5,507 nt of DNA from an uncultured Bacilli bacterium. Its GTDB lineage: Bacteria; Bacillota_I; Bacilli_A; RF39; UBA660. The position numbers and the translations under genes were made by a program. The notes beneath the pieces were generated by a model. It worked only from the letters and a program-made list of their open reading frames with translations, did no database searches and was not told the DNA's origin. Location: positions 1 through 5,507 of the forward strand of contig CATOJL010000095.1 of the NCBI GenBank assembly GCA_951800155.1. Reading direction: 5' to 3'. Positions 4,612 to 5,507 of this stretch are shown piece by piece (positions within the stretch are counted from its first letter, which is position 1; every line of letters begins with the position of its first letter).

Positions 4612-4638
4612 ACTAACATAGATATTAATAAATGTCAA
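4610..4638 (-). promoter_or_regulatory. Promoter of the rubrerythrin gene
   Basis: Read leftwards: -35 TTGACA (4638-4633), 17-base spacer, then TAGTTT (4615-4610) at the -10 position. The -10 is a poor match, but the perfect -35 and the adjoining operator support a promoter here. Confidence 0.6.
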
Positions 4639-4674
4639 TCACTATTTATTAAAATTATTCGTATTAAGGTAATT

Positions 4675-5097
4675 TTAATGAGAATCCTCTTCTTGGGACT
4701 GCTTAAGCTGTTCTTCACAATCCCCGCAGATTCCATAGAAAAGAGTTGTATGGGAATCAATCGTACCTTCAAACTGCTGGTTGGCAAGCTCTGTGATGGA
4801 CTGAGCTTGCTGTTCCTCGAATGTAAGATCATAGACCTTGCCGCAGGAACGGCATACAACATGGTAGTGAGGGTCAACCCGTCCATCAAATCGGTCCCCT
4901 CCGTCAGGAGTAGAGATTTTGATGGCTTCGCCCATTTCTGCCAGAAGATTCAGATTACGGTATACTGTGCCGAGACTGATATTCGGAAATTCTTTTCTGA
5001 CCTGCAGGTATACAGTGTCAGCGGTAGGATGTTCAAGTGTGTGTTCCAAATAATCTTTGATTGCGGCACGTTGTCTGCTGTATTTCATGTTTGCCAT
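4675..5097 (-). CDS. perR: Peroxide-sensing repressor PerR (Fur family)
   Basis: A 140-aa metal-dependent DNA-binding repressor. With Fe(II) bound it is oxidised by peroxide and releases its operators. The winged-helix DNA-binding half includes SLGTVYRNLNLL (41-52). Regulatory metal ligands match those of Bacillus PerR: His23, Asp71 (RFD), His77 and His79 (PHYH) and Asp90 (GKVYD). The Asp in the last position favours PerR over Fur. Structural zinc is held by Cys82, Cys85, Cys124 and Cys127 (CRSCG, CGDC). The start at 5097 has AAAGGAG 7 bases upstream. A longer frame to 5160 runs into the promoter. It is the divergent neighbour of the exported-protein gene and sits directly upstream of its likely target, the rubrerythrin gene. 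The operator at its own start suggests self-control. Confidence 0.93.
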   Translation of the reverse strand: MANMKYSRQRAAIKDYLEHTLEHPTADTVYLQVRKEFPNISLGTVYRNLNLLAEMGEAIKISTPDGGDRFDGRVDPHYHVVCRSCGKVYDLTFEEQQAQSITELANQQFEGTIDSHTTLFYGICGDCEEQLKQSQEEDSH

Positions 5098-5117
5098 CTG
5101 TGTGCTCCTTTCAATAA

Positions 5118-5132
5118 TGATAACGGTTATTA
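5118..5132 (-). promoter_or_regulatory. PerR-like operator of perR
   Basis: ATAAC-G-GTTAT (5120-5130) is a perfect palindrome; widened to 7-1-7 (TGATAAC-G-GTTATTA) it has one mismatch. It lies just downstream of the -10, at the expected transcription start, and is similar in shape to the box at the rubrerythrin gene. Autoregulation of perR is known in Bacillus. Confidence 0.6.
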
Positions 5133-5138
5133 AAAAAT

Positions 5139-5167
5139 AGTATAGTTCAGCATATGGCATTTGTCAA
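5139..5167 (-). promoter_or_regulatory. Promoter of perR
   Basis: Read leftwards: -35 TTGACA (5167-5162), 17-base spacer, -10 TATACT (5144-5139). Start of transcription is expected near 5131, within the palindromic operator. Confidence 0.85.
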
Positions 5168-5179
5168 CGAATAATTTAA

Positions 5180-5326
5180 AAATGTAACAATTCATAATAA
5201 TTGATTTGGAATATAATGTAATTATACCCACTATTTATGCGGAATATGACGGATGATTTATGAATAAACTGGGTTGACACTGGAAATATAGATGATATAA
5301 TAATAACGTAACAAATGTAACAATTC
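5180..5326 (+). repeat. 14-bp direct repeat AAATGTAACAATTC
   Basis: AAATGTAACAATTC occurs at 5180-5193 and again at 5313-5326, 133 bases apart, on either side of the promoter of the exported-protein gene. Each copy holds one WalR half-site (TGTAAC). Only the second is followed by a proper second half-site. The first is followed by ATAATA. Confidence 0.6.
5274..5301 (+). promoter_or_regulatory. Promoter of the exported-protein gene
   Basis: -35 TTGACA (5274-5279), 16-base spacer, perfect -10 TATAAT (5296-5301). Transcription would start near 5308, giving a leader of about 60 bases. Confidence 0.85.
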
Positions 5327-5332
5327 TGTAAT
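5316..5332 (+). promoter_or_regulatory. WalR-type binding box
   Basis: TGTAAC-AATTC-TGTAAT fits the WalR consensus TGTWAH-N5-TGTWAH at every fixed position. It lies just downstream of the predicted transcription start. WalR is the essential cell-wall response regulator of Firmicutes, and its targets are mostly secreted wall hydrolases, consistent with the next gene. Its position favours repression rather than activation, unless another promoter is used. Confidence 0.6.
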
Positions 5333-5369
5333 ATTTACGAAAGATAAGAAAACATAAAGGAGGGAGTTT

Positions 5370-5507
5370 ATGGATTCTATTCTGAAAAAAGGATTGTTCC
5401 TAGTTACTACAGCAGGAGCTATAACAGCATTTCCAGCTACGGCATATGCTTCAGATACAGCAACCGACGACGTGATGCCGCAGATGGGGATTGAAGAGGT
5501 ACTAAGT
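5370..5507 (+). CDS. Exported protein, N-terminal part (possible cell-wall hydrolase)
   Basis: The first 46 codons of a gene that continues past the right edge. The ATG at 5370 follows a very strong AAAGGAGGGAG ribosome binding site. The product starts with a signal peptide: positive LKK (5-7), a hydrophobic core GLFLVTTAGAITAF, and an AYA-SD cleavage site at about residues 27-28. The mature protein begins with an acidic, Thr/Asp-rich stretch (SDTATDDVMPQMGIEEVLS). The catalytic part is outside the window, so function cannot be read. Similar signal peptides and acidic linkers occur in clostridial SH3-NlpC/P60 peptidases, and the WalR-like box upstream points to a wall enzyme. That assignment is inference. 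Confidence 0.85.
   Translation, partial: MDSILKKGLFLVTTAGAITAFPATAYASDTATDDVMPQMGIEEVLS

Noticed and set aside
4006..4638. A longer rubrerythrin of 210 aa
   Set aside because: The added 30 residues are encoded by the operator and promoter region, while the ATG at 4548 has an ideal ribosome binding site and starts the rubredoxin domain correctly.
4170..5133. Several overlapping open frames on both strands within the rubrerythrin and perR genes
   Set aside because: They are shadows of two well-supported genes; none has a recognisable protein feature or start signal.
4675..5160. A longer PerR of 161 aa
   Set aside because: The extension covers the operator and -10 of perR; the 140-aa form from 5097 has the family's normal length and a good ribosome binding site.

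Overview
The window joins two visibly different kinds of DNA. Positions 1 to about 3930 are very AT-rich and look like a small plasmid-type replicon or an integrated mobile element. Positions about 3930 to 5507 have more balanced base composition and carry an ordinary chromosomal block: a reverse-type rubrerythrin, a PerR repressor and the start of an exported protein. Strong AGGAG-type ribosome binding sites, TTGACA/TATAAT promoters, an N-terminal-rubredoxin rubrerythrin and PerR point to an anaerobic Firmicute. A gut clostridium of the Lachnospiraceae type is my inference, mainly from resemblance of the chromosomal proteins. No integrase is in the window, so the element's class is not settled.

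Element, left part (1-2612, minus strand). A promoter at 2584-2612 drives a compact operon: a 91-aa unknown protein, a second 91-aa unknown protein, a large replication initiator, and a fourth gene cut by the left edge. The initiator combines an HUH nicking domain (HWH motif, YLTHE tyrosine motif) with a superfamily 3 helicase, the architecture of bacterial CRESS-like rolling-circle plasmids. Its annotated GTG start cuts off the first strand of the HUH fold. The frame is open further upstream but has no standard start there.

Element, middle (2613-3419). About 800 bases without a gene hold what looks like the replication origin. There are two clusters of a 9-bp repeat (CCCCACTTT and close variants), several hairpins, a TTACGACC sequence resembling the pMV158-family nick site, and an A/T-tract stretch. 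A copy of the same 9-bp repeat fills part of the spacer between the -35 and -10 of the rep promoter, which suggests the initiator controls its own operon. A long imperfect inverted repeat (3254-3325) precedes a divergent 131-aa unknown gene (3420-3815) that ends in a clear terminator.

Junction (3846-3932) and chromosome (3933-5507). Four ACACAG repeats lie between the element's last terminator and the terminator of the rubrerythrin gene, so the element boundary is probably there. The rubrerythrin and perR genes read leftwards, each with its own promoter and a palindromic PerR-like operator, forming a peroxide-defence pair. Reading rightwards from 5370 is the beginning of a secreted protein whose leader region carries an exact match to the WalR box (TGTWAH-N5-TGTWAH), as expected for a cell-wall enzyme.
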